The notes beneath the pieces were generated by a model. That model ran no database searches, had not been told where the DNA came from, and was given only the letters and a program-made list of their open reading frames with translations. A stretch of 35,583 bases of DNA from JBJKPP01 sp046706145 (lineage in GTDB: Bacteria; Bacteroidota; Ignavibacteria; Ignavibacteriales; Ignavibacteriaceae). Below, piece by piece: positions 7,584 to 16,479 of this stretch. A program made the position numbers and the translations under genes. Numbering within the stretch: the first letter of the stretch is position 1; every line of letters starts with the position of its first letter. The stretch is taken from the NCBI GenBank assembly GCA_046706145.1, contig JBJKPP010000025.1:1-35583 (forward strand), in the 5' to 3' direction.

Positions 7584-8554
7584 TGAGTAAAGTATTGGTT
7601 TTCCTTGAACAAAGAGACGGCAAAATAAAAAGAGCTAGTTTTGAAAGTGTGAGCGTTTCAAAAAAAATTAGTTCAGAACTCAGCGCAGAATTATTGGCAG
7701 TTATAATTGGTGACAATATTGAAAACATTAATGACCTATCTAAATATGGAGCAAAAAAGGTTTTCCATTATAAAAACAAAGATCTAAATAATTATTCTAC
7801 TACAGCATACTCAGAAATAGTAAGCAATCTAGCGAAAGAAATTTCTGCAGATTATTTATTTTTCCCAAATACTGCTTTGGGAAAAGACATTGCTCCACAC
7901 GTTGCAGCAAAAATTGATGCAGGAATAGTTGTTGATTGTACAAAATTGAAGATAGAGAATGGAGAGATTATTGCCACAAGACCAATATATGCTGGCAAAG
8001 CTTTGATAGATGTTAAATTGAATTCAGAAAAAAGAGTTTATTCTTTACGACCCAATGTCTTTAAAGTTGAACCTATGGGAAATGGACAGGCTCCTGAAGT
8101 TATTGTTAAAGAAGTAGAATCTCTAAATCTTGCAAACAGAGTGCTAGAAATAAAGAAGTCAGAAGGAAAACTGGATGTTGCTGAAGCAGATATAATTGTA
8201 TCAGGCGGAAGAGGATTAAAAGCTCCTGAAAATTTCCATCTTATAGAAGAACTTGCAGAAGTTTTAGGCGGTGCAGTCGGCGCATCGAGAGCTGTAGTAG
8301 ATGCCGGTTGGCGCCCACACAGAGAACAAGTTGGACAAACGGGAAAGACAGTTTCGCCGTCGCTCTATATAGCGTGCGGAATATCCGGCGCAATTCAACA
8401 TCTTGCTGGAATGTCTTCCTCAAAATATATAGTTGCAGTAAACAAAGATAAGGATGCTCCAATATTTAATATTGCCGATTATGGTATAACTGGAGATGTT
8501 TTCGAAATATTACCAGAATTAACCGAAGAGATCAGAAAAATAAAATTACAATGA
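7583..8554 (+). CDS. etfA: electron transfer flavoprotein alpha subunit
   Basis: The 323-residue FAD-binding partner of EtfB has an N-terminal alpha/beta domain (about 1-190), then the C-terminal FAD domain with SGGRGLKAPENF, VGASRAVVDAGW, the HREQVGQTGKTVSP segment and the ETF-alpha signature PSLYIACGISGAIQHLAGM. All expected motifs are present and the length is normal for the family. It starts within the stop of etfB and is followed 15 bases later by a bifunctional nuclease gene. The window has no acyl-CoA dehydrogenase or ETF:quinone oxidoreductase, so the redox partners are elsewhere. Confidence 0.96.
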   Translation: MSKVLVFLEQRDGKIKRASFESVSVSKKISSELSAELLAVIIGDNIENINDLSKYGAKKVFHYKNKDLNNYSTTAYSEIVSNLAKEISADYLFFPNTALGKDIAPHVAAKIDAGIVVDCTKLKIENGEIIATRPIYAGKALIDVKLNSEKRVYSLRPNVFKVEPMGNGQAPEVIVKEVESLNLANRVLEIKKSEGKLDVAEADIIVSGGRGLKAPENFHLIEELAEVLGGAVGASRAVVDAGWRPHREQVGQTGKTVSPSLYIACGISGAIQHLAGMSSSKYIVAVNKDKDAPIFNIADYGITGDVFEILPELTEEIRKIKLQ

Positions 8555-8569
8555 AAGAGGTGTGTTTAA

Positions 8570-9163
8570 TTGCAAAAGATTCAATGTGAAATTCTTGGTC
8601 TTTCGTCTAGCCCGTCAACCGGAGGAGCTTATGCTATTTTACTTAAGGAAACAAGTGGTGGAAGAAGATTACCAATCATAATTGGTGCTTTTGAAGCTCA
8701 AGCCATTGCGCTCGAGATTGAAGGAATTAAACCGCCCCGTCCTTTAACACACGATCTCTTAAAACAAACTATAGATAATTTGGGTGCAGTTGTTCTTGAA
8801 GTAGTAATTGATGAATTAAGAGAAAACACTTTTTATGCTAAAGTAATATTGGAAGTTTCAGGATTGACCAATGAAATTGATGCACGCCCCAGTGATGCAA
8901 TTGCATTAGCCGTCAGATCAAATGCACCAATTTATGTAGCTGAAACAGTTCTTGATACCGCAGCTTTTGTACCGTCTGAAGAAACCCAAGAAAAAGCTAA
9001 TTTGCGATCTTCACACCAAAAGGAAGAAATCAATCAGCCTAACTCTAAAGAAGCACAAATAGCTTCTCTTCAAGACAAACTTCGTGAGGCTATTGAAGCT
9101 GAGGAATATGAAAGAGCGGCAAAGTTAAGAGATGATATTCAGAAGCTTACTAATCAAAATTAA
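8570..9163 (+). CDS. bifunctional nuclease family protein (DUF151) with C-terminal UVR motif
   Basis: The 197-residue protein has an N-terminal DUF151 domain (about 1-135) with GRRLPIIIGAFEAQAIA, PRPLTHDLL and the signature DARPSDAIALAVR at 104-116. After a polar linker, residues ~163-193 form a UVR motif (LREAIEAEEYERAAKLRDDI), the helical hairpin used by UvrB/UvrC and some Clp proteins for protein contacts. Thermotoga TM0160 represents the fold, and plant members have nuclease activity; the bacterial role is unsettled. The start is TTG at 8570, supported by a clear AGAGGTG 8 bases upstream. It is third in the etfB-etfA unit, 15 bases after etfA. Confidence 0.9.
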   Translation: MQKIQCEILGLSSSPSTGGAYAILLKETSGGRRLPIIIGAFEAQAIALEIEGIKPPRPLTHDLLKQTIDNLGAVVLEVVIDELRENTFYAKVILEVSGLTNEIDARPSDAIALAVRSNAPIYVAETVLDTAAFVPSEETQEKANLRSSHQKEEINQPNSKEAQIASLQDKLREAIEAEEYERAAKLRDDIQKLTNQN

Positions 9164-10644
9164 TTAAACAATTTTTCTCCTATTTTGCATTCGGCACATT
9201 TCTTTTTTGAGCAATAATTTCTATATAGATAAATCATGCCTTGGTGAACTACACTTATTTTCCAGGAATTATCTAAATTTAAAACTGAAGAAACTTCTTT
9301 TACAATAAAGTTTTCACTTGTCTGTGAATAATCAGAATATAATTTAATAATTTTTTCCGCATACTCATCTTTCCCAAAAATTTCAAAATAAACTAGAAGT
9401 ATTGGAAGAATAACGTTTACAATAATATCATCACCTCTAGTAGAACCAACAAAATATTTAATGTCGGAATTAACTTCCTGATCAAAAACATAATGGCTTT
9501 TCCAAAATCCTTCGGCTTTGATCATTAACATATCTCTTATCTTTCTCAAGATGTAAACGTCTTTAATTTTTTTATCTAAAACCCCAATTATTTTTTCGAT
9601 CAATTCTTTGTTAACTAGTTTGTCAACTATTCTAACACCACCTGCAATTCTAATTGTAGGAAAATTTTGAGGTCTGAGCTTATAAAAATTCCATTCAACA
9701 GCGCTTAGGGTCTCCCCGTCGTATTTATCTCTAACCTGACTCCATATTTGATACAACTTTCTTGAATATTCAGATGTTTCTTCGTCGGGGAGATTCGGCA
9801 CGTCAGGAATCATTCCGCTAGTACTGAAAAAAATTGCTTCAAGATAATCTACATAATCACTCTCATCTTTAAATGAATAAATAAAATCAAAATCTACCGT
9901 TCGTGCTAGTTTTTTCATAACATCTTTATTTCTAGAATATCCCAAAGCCTCAAATATTGATTCATAAAAAAGCTGCTGCCAAAGTTTTTTATCATTAAAA
10001 TCTTCAGATGAAAAATTTCTTTTATAAAAGTTTTCATCCGGCTCATAACTTACTACAGGTTCCTTTAATTGGAGTTCTTTCAGATACACAATTTCTTTAA
10101 GTCTGTCTAAATATTTCCGGCCTTTATCTCTAAATCTTATAACTCCAAGTTCCTTCAAATAATCTAATTTTAATTCTTTATCAACTAAATAGTTAGAATC
10201 AATACATGGCATGCTTGTGTATTTTTCTTCTGAACCATGATTTATAGATTTTTGAACTGCTCTTTTGAGACTTGATGGGAGGAACCTCAACAATGGAATA
10301 GATTGAACTTTACGACCGTCTTCTGTAAAAACAAAAGGGTATTTTCCATTATATCTGAAAAAAACATGGAGAATTACTTTATTATATTTCTTATTAAAAT
10401 AATGGCCATGTAACCTCCAATCCGTATATTGCTTATCTAACTCAACATCACCTTTGTAAGTAATATTTCCAATTCTAATTCGGGCTTCTTTAAAATCTGG
10501 ACCACTTAAATCTGCATTTCTACTGCCTGGCTCAATAATTTCTATCGGTTGACCGTTCTTGGTTTTTAATTCCTTAAAGAACTTTTGATTTTCCCATATA
10601 TCATACAGGAACTTTTCATTAACACTTATTTTTTCAGCACTCAT
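9160..10644 (-). CDS. DUF2851 family protein
   Basis: The 494-residue protein is recognisable as DUF2851 from its N-terminal half: GSRNADLSGPDFKEARIRIG, the YKGDVELD segment and WRLHGHYFNKKYNKVILHVFF. The family is typical of Bacteroidota/Chlorobiota and has no established function. The N-terminal acidic and His residues spaced on beta-strands could suggest a nuclease-like fold, but this is speculative. The extreme C-terminus has three clustered cysteines (YCSKKKCAEC), possibly a metal site. No signal peptide or membrane span. The 3' end overlaps the convergent nuclease gene by 4 bases (9160-9163). Confidence 0.85.
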   Translation of the reverse strand: MSAEKISVNEKFLYDIWENQKFFKELKTKNGQPIEIIEPGSRNADLSGPDFKEARIRIGNITYKGDVELDKQYTDWRLHGHYFNKKYNKVILHVFFRYNGKYPFVFTEDGRKVQSIPLLRFLPSSLKRAVQKSINHGSEEKYTSMPCIDSNYLVDKELKLDYLKELGVIRFRDKGRKYLDRLKEIVYLKELQLKEPVVSYEPDENFYKRNFSSEDFNDKKLWQQLFYESIFEALGYSRNKDVMKKLARTVDFDFIYSFKDESDYVDYLEAIFFSTSGMIPDVPNLPDEETSEYSRKLYQIWSQVRDKYDGETLSAVEWNFYKLRPQNFPTIRIAGGVRIVDKLVNKELIEKIIGVLDKKIKDVYILRKIRDMLMIKAEGFWKSHYVFDQEVNSDIKYFVGSTRGDDIIVNVILPILLVYFEIFGKDEYAEKIIKLYSDYSQTSENFIVKEVSSVLNLDNSWKISVVHQGMIYLYRNYCSKKKCAECKIGEKLFN

Positions 10645-10739
10645 GGTTCAGTTGGTTTGCATCTAAAAAATGTTTGTATCCAGGTAAGCTTCTGCTGAAA
10701 TGCATTTAACAATAAATAATCTTTAGATTTATTTAAACA

Positions 10740-10762
10740 AACCTGCTTGCAACAGGCAAGTT
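10740..10762 (-). terminator. terminator after pyrF
   Basis: On the - strand, AACTTGCCTG and CAAGCAGGTT pair at 9 of 10 positions (one G-U) around a 3-nt loop, directly after the pyrF stop (10765). A T-rich stretch (TGTTTAAATAAAT) follows. This would close the long mre/nucleotide gene run before DUF2851. Confidence 0.6.
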
Positions 10763-10764
10763 TA

Positions 10765-11577
10765 CTAATTAGAATAAAGAGAACTAATTATTTCATTCAT
10801 TCTCACAACTTCATCTTTTGCTTCTTTAGCAAAATTGATACCGCTACTTTTATATATAACACTTCTGCTCGTATTTATCAAGAAATTTTTTTTGTTATTT
10901 TTGAGAAAAGTTTTAACTACTGAGTTCAAGTCGCCACCCTGTGCCCCTATCCCAGGAAGTAGTACCGGCAAAGTATCAAAATTCATAATGTTCTTTAATA
11001 ATTCATCTAATTTTGTAGCGCCAAAAACTATTCCGCAATTATTATTCCCATTCCATTGCTTTACTTTTGAAATAACTTCTTGAAACAAAAAATTTCCATT
11101 CTCCAATTTTAGTTTTTCAAAATCATTTGCCCCGGGATTTGATGTTAAGGCCAAAATAAAGTTTAGTTTGTCTTTGTATTCACGAAAAGGAGAAATAGAA
11201 TCTTCGCCCATATAAGGATTTAGTGTTACAGCGTCACACTTAAAATACTCAAAGATTGAAGAAGCATATTTCTTAGAACTGTTTCCAATGTCACCTCTTT
11301 TTGCATCAGCAATTATAAGAATGTCATCCGGGATCATCTTAATAGTATCTGATATGATGTCTAGACCTTTTGAACCGAAACATTCGTAAAATGCAAAATT
11401 AAGTTTGTATGCTGCAACATAACTACTAGTTTCATTTACTATAGCAGAGTTGAAATCTAAAATAGCAGAATTTGATTTTTTTAGAAAGGAAGGAATTTTA
11501 TTTTCGTCAGGATCTAACCCGACACATATATGCAGTTTGCTATTATTTTTTTTCTTTAGTTTGTCGGCAGCGTTCAT
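10765..11577 (-). CDS. pyrF: orotidine-5'-phosphate decarboxylase (PyrF, long type)
   Basis: The 270-residue TIM-barrel enzyme makes UMP from OMP in the last step of de novo pyrimidine synthesis. The catalytic loop IIADAKRGDIGNSS carries D91, K93 and D96 of the Asp-Lys-Asp charge network. The N-terminal ICVGLDPDENKIP and the PVLLPGIGAQGG phosphate loop agree with the longer PyrF subfamily found in Bacteroidota and Actinobacteria. The ATG overlaps the dcd stop by one base (TAATG), so the two are translationally coupled. Confidence 0.95.
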   Translation of the reverse strand: MNAADKLKKKNNSKLHICVGLDPDENKIPSFLKKSNSAILDFNSAIVNETSSYVAAYKLNFAFYECFGSKGLDIISDTIKMIPDDILIIADAKRGDIGNSSKKYASSIFEYFKCDAVTLNPYMGEDSISPFREYKDKLNFILALTSNPGANDFEKLKLENGNFLFQEVISKVKQWNGNNNCGIVFGATKLDELLKNIMNFDTLPVLLPGIGAQGGDLNSVVKTFLKNNKKNFLINTSRSVIYKSSGINFAKEAKDEVVRMNEIISSLYSN

Positions 11578-12113
11578 TAGTCAAAATTTTTGAACATCAT
11601 AGACTCTACAGGGAATTTAGTTTTCTTATTATACTTCGCATTACTTTTGGAATTATAGGGGACTTCTATATCTCCACTGATTTCAAAATATATAATTTGT
11701 CCTATTGGCATACCAGCATAAATTCTTACTGGTTGCTTTACGGAAATTTCCAACGTCCAAGTATTACAAAAACCAGCATCGCCTTTACCGGCTGTTGAGT
11801 GAATGTCTATTCCCAGTCTTCCTATGCTTGATTTACCTTCAAGAAAAGGAACAAAATTTTTCGTCTCAGTATATTCTTCCGTAACACCGAGATAGAGTTT
11901 AGAAGGCAATAAAATAAAGCCTGCGGGAGGAATTTCAAACTTGGTAATCTTATTATGCAACTTGGCATCCAGGATATCATTGTCGTACACTGCAAGCCAT
12001 TTTCCAAGATGAACATCATAGCTGTTTGAACCCAAATACTTGCGATCAAATGGTTCCAAAACTATGTTACCTTTTTTTAATTCTTCAAGAATTTTTTTAT
12101 CAGATAGTATCAT
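11577..12113 (-). CDS. dcd: dCTP deaminase
   Basis: The 178-residue trimeric enzyme of the dUTPase/dCTP-deaminase fold makes dUTP from dCTP for dTMP synthesis. It has LGSNSYDVHLGKWL at the N-terminus, the active-site segment GKSSIGRLGI (S95, R99), TAGKGDAGF at 107-115 and the catalytic glutamate E122 in TLEISV, then RIYAGMPIGQI. Some relatives also hydrolyse dUTP (bifunctional Dcd-Dut); the sequence alone does not settle this. It begins 9 bases after rodA and overlaps pyrF at its 3' end. Confidence 0.94.
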   Translation of the reverse strand: MILSDKKILEELKKGNIVLEPFDRKYLGSNSYDVHLGKWLAVYDNDILDAKLHNKITKFEIPPAGFILLPSKLYLGVTEEYTETKNFVPFLEGKSSIGRLGIDIHSTAGKGDAGFCNTWTLEISVKQPVRIYAGMPIGQIIYFEISGDIEVPYNSKSNAKYNKKTKFPVESMMFKNFD

Positions 12114-12122
12114 CTGTATTTT

Positions 12123-13361
12123 TTATGTATGAGCTTTTCTAGTTCTAAAAATATTTGCGGCTATCCCCAGCATAATCATATTTACCAGCAATGAACTCCC
12201 ACCGTAGCTAACAAAAGGTAATGGTATGCCGATAACAGGCATAATACCAATTGTCATTCCAACATTTATAATCAGATGTATCAAATATACAGAAATTATG
12301 CCTATCAAAGTCAAACTTAAGAATTCATCTTTAGTAAAAGAAGCAAGCTTCAATAGCCTCAACAAAATCACAAGAAATAATGCAAGGACAACTACAGCAC
12401 CTATAAATCCAAATTCTTCTCCAATAACACAGTAAATAAAATCTGTCCATTGTTCGGGGATAAATTGTAATTGAGTCTGATTCCCGTGCATAAATCCTTT
12501 CCCCCAAAGTCCTCCGGATCCGATTGCAAGTTTAGCTTGCATTGCATTGTAGCCTGCACCCAGTGGATCAGCATTAGGATTAATAAAGGTCTGTATTCTT
12601 TTTTGTTGGTGCGGGCTGAGTATTTTAAATATATAATCAGCAAAGAATCCAACCCCTAAGTTAAAAGCAAGGATAGAACCGCTAAAAAAAATATCTTTTT
12701 TAAAGACGAACAGCAACACACCTACGATTATTAATGCACCGATAAAATAATCAAAACCAAATAAAGCAGATAAGGCAACAAATAAAGGAGAAAGGACAAG
12801 GAACAAACCAAACGCACTAATACCTTTCCAAAAAATCATAACAAGTATAAGTACGAAAAATACAAGCGAAGTTCCCATATCAGGTTCCAATAATATTAAA
12901 GCAACTGGGAACAAACCTATGGCAAGAGTAATAGCAATATCCATAAGTGAATCGAGCTTTGTATTAATTTTACTCAGAAAATAGGAAAGCATCAGGATGG
13001 TTCCGATTTTGGCAAACTCTGAAGGTTGAATTCCAAGTGAGTCTATTCCTAGCCAGCTTTTGGCACCGTAGATTCGTTTACCTATTACTAATACTGCAAC
13101 CAAGAGTAAAATCGAAAGTAGGTAAGATGGTACCGCAGCCACTTTAAGGAATTTTGGTGGCAAAAAACAAATTGTGAAAAAAACAAGTAATGAAATTAAA
13201 GCAAAAACAATTTGTTTATCGAAGTTTCCTCTAGCAGCAGGATTATTGTAAGTAGAACTATATATTGCTGCTAACCCGATAAGGATTAAAGCCAGAGTTG
13301 AAAAGAGTACAGGAAAATCAATTTTGTCACTTATTTTGTACTCAATTCGCAACTGATGCAC
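12123..13361 (-). CDS. rodA: rod-shape peptidoglycan glycosyltransferase RodA
   Basis: The 412-residue SEDS-family integral membrane protein has about ten hydrophobic spans. It polymerises lipid II glycan strands in the elongasome with PBP2. SEDS motifs are clear: GAKSWLGIDSLGIQPSEFAKIG, LLEPDMGTSLVF, the large extracytoplasmic loop with FIPEQWTDFIYCVIGEEFG (the Asp in TDFI is the family catalytic residue) and the C-terminal PFVSYGGSSLLVNM. The start is GTG at 13361, inside the last codons of mrdA (20-base overlap), so translation is probably coupled to PBP2 synthesis. Confidence 0.95.
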   Translation of the reverse strand: MHQLRIEYKISDKIDFPVLFSTLALILIGLAAIYSSTYNNPAARGNFDKQIVFALISLLVFFTICFLPPKFLKVAAVPSYLLSILLLVAVLVIGKRIYGAKSWLGIDSLGIQPSEFAKIGTILMLSYFLSKINTKLDSLMDIAITLAIGLFPVALILLEPDMGTSLVFFVLILVMIFWKGISAFGLFLVLSPLFVALSALFGFDYFIGALIIVGVLLFVFKKDIFFSGSILAFNLGVGFFADYIFKILSPHQQKRIQTFINPNADPLGAGYNAMQAKLAIGSGGLWGKGFMHGNQTQLQFIPEQWTDFIYCVIGEEFGFIGAVVVLALFLVILLRLLKLASFTKDEFLSLTLIGIISVYLIHLIINVGMTIGIMPVIGIPLPFVSYGGSSLLVNMIMLGIAANIFRTRKAHT

Positions 13362-15162
13362 CCAATATTTTTGCTTTTAAATTTGGCAAACTGTTTTCTT
13401 CTCCTTGAGGTGTTTTGTTTTTGTCTAGATATGCCATTATCATCTTTTGAACAATCGGAGCAGCGTACGTTGCACCAAATCCAACATTTTCAACAATAAC
13501 AGCTACGGCAATCTGTGGATTGTCGAACGGAGCAAAACCAATGAACCATGCGTCATCTTTTCCATGAGGATTTTGGGCTGTTCCGGTTTTGCCCGCTATT
13601 TGTATATTCTTTAGCCTAATGCCTGCTGCAGTTCCACTTCCATTAACGGCCAGAAACATACCTTGTTTTACAATATCAAAAATCTCTTTTCGAATATTTA
13701 TATTTATTTTTTTGTACTTGAACGGAACAAACTTCCCGGTTTCCTTATCTATATAACCTTTTACAAGATGTGGAGTGTAGCCTTTTCCATCTTCAGCTAT
13801 TAGAGAAGCGTACTGCGCCTCTTGTAATGGGGTAACACTAATTTCTCCTTGCCCTATTCCTAGACTACATAAAATGCTCCTTGGCCAATCTTTGCCATAT
13901 AATTTGGTATAGTAACTATTGTCTGGTATAAAACCATTTTCTTCCCCATCAATATCTATCCCTGTCTTTCTTCCCAATCCAAACATTTCAGCATATCTAT
14001 CAAGATTATTTAACCCAACTCTAAGAATCGTATTATAAAAAAACACATTGCATGATTTTTCAATTGCATGAACTACATTTAGAGTGCCATGTACTGCATC
14101 ACATTTAAACACCCTACCATAAACAAAATAACCCGGACAAGTAAATGTAGTTTGAGGCGTTATTAATCCTTGGTCCAAAGCTGCAATAGCCACAAGAGGT
14201 TTGAAAGTAGAACCCGGTGGTAAAGTAGACATAATTGCTCTATCAAATAATGGCTTTTCCGGATCCGAATACAGCTTATTTAAATAGTCCTTTGAAGTAA
14301 CGTATGAAAATTGGTTTAAATCGTATTGTGGAGAGCTAACCAGGGCGAGAATACCGCCAGTTTTTGGATCAATTGCAACTGCGGCTCCTCTTTTACCAAC
14401 GAATTCATCTTCTGCAACTTTTTGTACATCTTTATCTATTGTTAAAACAAGATCATCGCCATTTTCTGCAGGAACATTATCTTTCCCATCCTGGAACTTG
14501 CCAATTTCCCGTTGCTTTGAATCAACTAAAACATAATCAGCTCCTTTTTCACCCCGTAAATATTTTTCATATGATTTCTCAAGTCCTGTATAACCTATGT
14601 AATCTCCTGGCTTATAAAGATTTTTATAAGTCTTCAACAATTGTGGAGAGATTTCTTTTGAATATCCAAAAATATGCGAACCCATAACTCCCGCTGGATA
14701 ACCACGTTGAAAATCTACTATGTAATCAACACCCGGTAAAAATTCCGAATTCTCTTCCAGCCATGCAACAACCTTAAAGTCTATTCCTCTTTTAATTCTT
14801 ATGGGTACATATTTTGAATAAAGTCTATTCTCATATAAGATATGATTGATATAGCCAGGTTTTACATTTAAAACATCTTCTAACGTTTTATTTAGCTTCT
14901 TGTTGTAATACGCAGGGGTGATTCTCAACGTATAGGCTGGAATATTATTTACCAGAATATCCCCATTTCTATCATAGAAAATCCCTCTCAAAGGAGTAAC
15001 GTCTACCGTTTTTACAGAGTTGTCCTCTGCCTTCTCATTATAGGTTTTATATTCCAGAACCTGCATCTGGAACAATCTGAAAATAATAACGCAAATAGAA
15101 CCTACAATAAAGAAATATAAAATTGATTTCCTTACATCGGAACCAAAATTATCCGAGCTCAA
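13342..15162 (-). CDS. mrdA: penicillin-binding protein 2 (peptidoglycan transpeptidase)
   Basis: The 606-residue class B PBP cross-links peptidoglycan during lateral wall growth. One N-terminal membrane anchor (about 13-32) is followed by the PBP dimerisation region (LRGIFYDRNGDILVNN) and a transpeptidase domain with all three motifs: S318-T-F-K321, S370-C-N372 and K525-T-G527. The start is TTG at 15162, overlapping the mreD stop (TTGA). It is followed by rodA with a 20-base overlap, which matches the functional PBP2-RodA pair. Confidence 0.96.
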   Translation of the reverse strand: MSSDNFGSDVRKSILYFFIVGSICVIIFRLFQMQVLEYKTYNEKAEDNSVKTVDVTPLRGIFYDRNGDILVNNIPAYTLRITPAYYNKKLNKTLEDVLNVKPGYINHILYENRLYSKYVPIRIKRGIDFKVVAWLEENSEFLPGVDYIVDFQRGYPAGVMGSHIFGYSKEISPQLLKTYKNLYKPGDYIGYTGLEKSYEKYLRGEKGADYVLVDSKQREIGKFQDGKDNVPAENGDDLVLTIDKDVQKVAEDEFVGKRGAAVAIDPKTGGILALVSSPQYDLNQFSYVTSKDYLNKLYSDPEKPLFDRAIMSTLPPGSTFKPLVAIAALDQGLITPQTTFTCPGYFVYGRVFKCDAVHGTLNVVHAIEKSCNVFFYNTILRVGLNNLDRYAEMFGLGRKTGIDIDGEENGFIPDNSYYTKLYGKDWPRSILCSLGIGQGEISVTPLQEAQYASLIAEDGKGYTPHLVKGYIDKETGKFVPFKYKKININIRKEIFDIVKQGMFLAVNGSGTAAGIRLKNIQIAGKTGTAQNPHGKDDAWFIGFAPFDNPQIAVAVIVENVGFGATYAAPIVQKMIMAYLDKNKTPQGEENSLPNLKAKILGASVAN

Positions 15163-15653
15163 CTTAATCTTCTCCTTGGATAAAATATGATCACTATTAT
15201 ACTAAGAATCGCTGTGTAAATTCCAGGCAATAATCCCTGTTGTATAAATAGACCTACCATGTTTGTATTCAATTCAATTGTAGTGAAGAATGAAAGAATA
15301 AAAGAATCTACAGTAGAACCTAACAATACTACCAAAGGGAAAACGTACGACTTGAGATAAATATCCTTTTTATTTTCATTAAAGAAGTAACCGATAATAA
15401 AACCAGTTACTGCTTTAGATAACATCGAGCTTCCTAATAGACCACCTGTTATAAGATCATAAAAAAGTCCATAAGTAAATCCTATTATCGTTCCTTCAAG
15501 CTGACCAAGTCTTAAAGTGTAAAAGACAAGAAGGATGATAAGCAGGTCAGGGACTACACCATTAATAGCAATTAACGGAACAATGGTAATCTGAATAATC
15601 AGCAAGGGGAAAAACAACAAAAATGCGGCTATATATTCTGATTTAATTTTCAC
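15159..15653 (-). CDS. mreD: rod shape-determining membrane protein MreD
   Basis: The 164-residue, very hydrophobic protein with about five membrane spans has the MreD-like segments VVPDLLIILLVFYTLRLGQ and EGTIIGFTYGLFYDLITGGLLG. It links MreC to the rest of the elongasome. Primary sequence is poorly conserved in this family, but the position between mreC and mrdA makes the call firm. It starts with GTG at 15653 within the mreC 3' end (11-base overlap) and overlaps mrdA by 4 bases. Confidence 0.9.
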   Translation of the reverse strand: MKIKSEYIAAFLLFFPLLIIQITIVPLIAINGVVPDLLIILLVFYTLRLGQLEGTIIGFTYGLFYDLITGGLLGSSMLSKAVTGFIIGYFFNENKKDIYLKSYVFPLVVLLGSTVDSFILSFFTTIELNTNMVGLFIQQGLLPGIYTAILSIIVIIFYPRRRLS

Positions 15654-16479
15654 GCTTGAAAAAGTTGAGTTCTAGATTATTTTTTTCATCACTTTTTACT
15701 ATTCCTAACACAAACACGTTTTCCACGCGTATGAAGTCAACAAAAGGTTTCACGGTCACTTCGTTGAAAATCCCTGTGCTAGATTTATTTATACCTACAA
15801 CATCACCAATAGGAAGCGGAACTGGGATAATTGTACTTAAGTCAGAAGTAATTATTCTATCCCCTACCTCCACATCATATGTTTTAGGTACATTAACAAT
15901 GACAAGGTTTTTACCATTCCATTTTAAAATTCCGTCTATCCTGCTTCGTTCATCCTTTACTGTTAATTTAAGATCGAAATTTCTTAGAATTCGCACTATA
16001 GAAAAATCATTTGAAGTATTATAAACCAGTCCTATCAATCCTTCATCATTAATCACAGGCATACCGGGTTTTACACCGTTTTTAGAACCAACATTTAAAG
16101 TAATAGTTCCTTGTACATTAGAAAAGGATTTAGAAATTATTTCTGCTGCAATTAAAGGATAGTGAAGTGTATCTTTTAAGCCGAGTAAATGTTTTAGCTG
16201 AATATTTTGAATTCCATATTCTCTTAATTCATTAACGTGAAGCATGAGTTCGGCATTTACTCGTCTTAATCTCTCATTTTCATTTTTGATTTTTGTAATG
16301 TTAATTACGTCCGAAACGACAGAAGTGATGACAGCAAAGCTTGCAAAAGCAACCGATTTGACCTTTTTAACGCCAGGTTTTTGATTAATAGATAATGTGT
16401 AGAAACTAACTGAGACTAAGAGTATTAAGACTATATATTCCTTAAAATTTCTCCATAACGTAAGCAGAAATCTTGGCAT
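15643..16479 (-). CDS. mreC: rod shape-determining protein MreC
   Basis: The 278-residue bitopic protein has one N-terminal membrane span (about 13-30), a coiled-coil dimerisation region (about 58-97) and the two beta-barrels of MreC (TITLNVGSKNGVKPGMPVINDEGLIG, later GDRIITSDLSTIIPVPLPIGDVVGI). It scaffolds PBP2 in the periplasm and bridges to MreB. Its ATG overlaps the last base of the mreB stop (TAATG). Confidence 0.94.
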   Translation of the reverse strand: MPRFLLTLWRNFKEYIVLILLVSVSFYTLSINQKPGVKKVKSVAFASFAVITSVVSDVINITKIKNENERLRRVNAELMLHVNELREYGIQNIQLKHLLGLKDTLHYPLIAAEIISKSFSNVQGTITLNVGSKNGVKPGMPVINDEGLIGLVYNTSNDFSIVRILRNFDLKLTVKDERSRIDGILKWNGKNLVIVNVPKTYDVEVGDRIITSDLSTIIPVPLPIGDVVGINKSSTGIFNEVTVKPFVDFIRVENVFVLGIVKSDEKNNLELNFFKREN

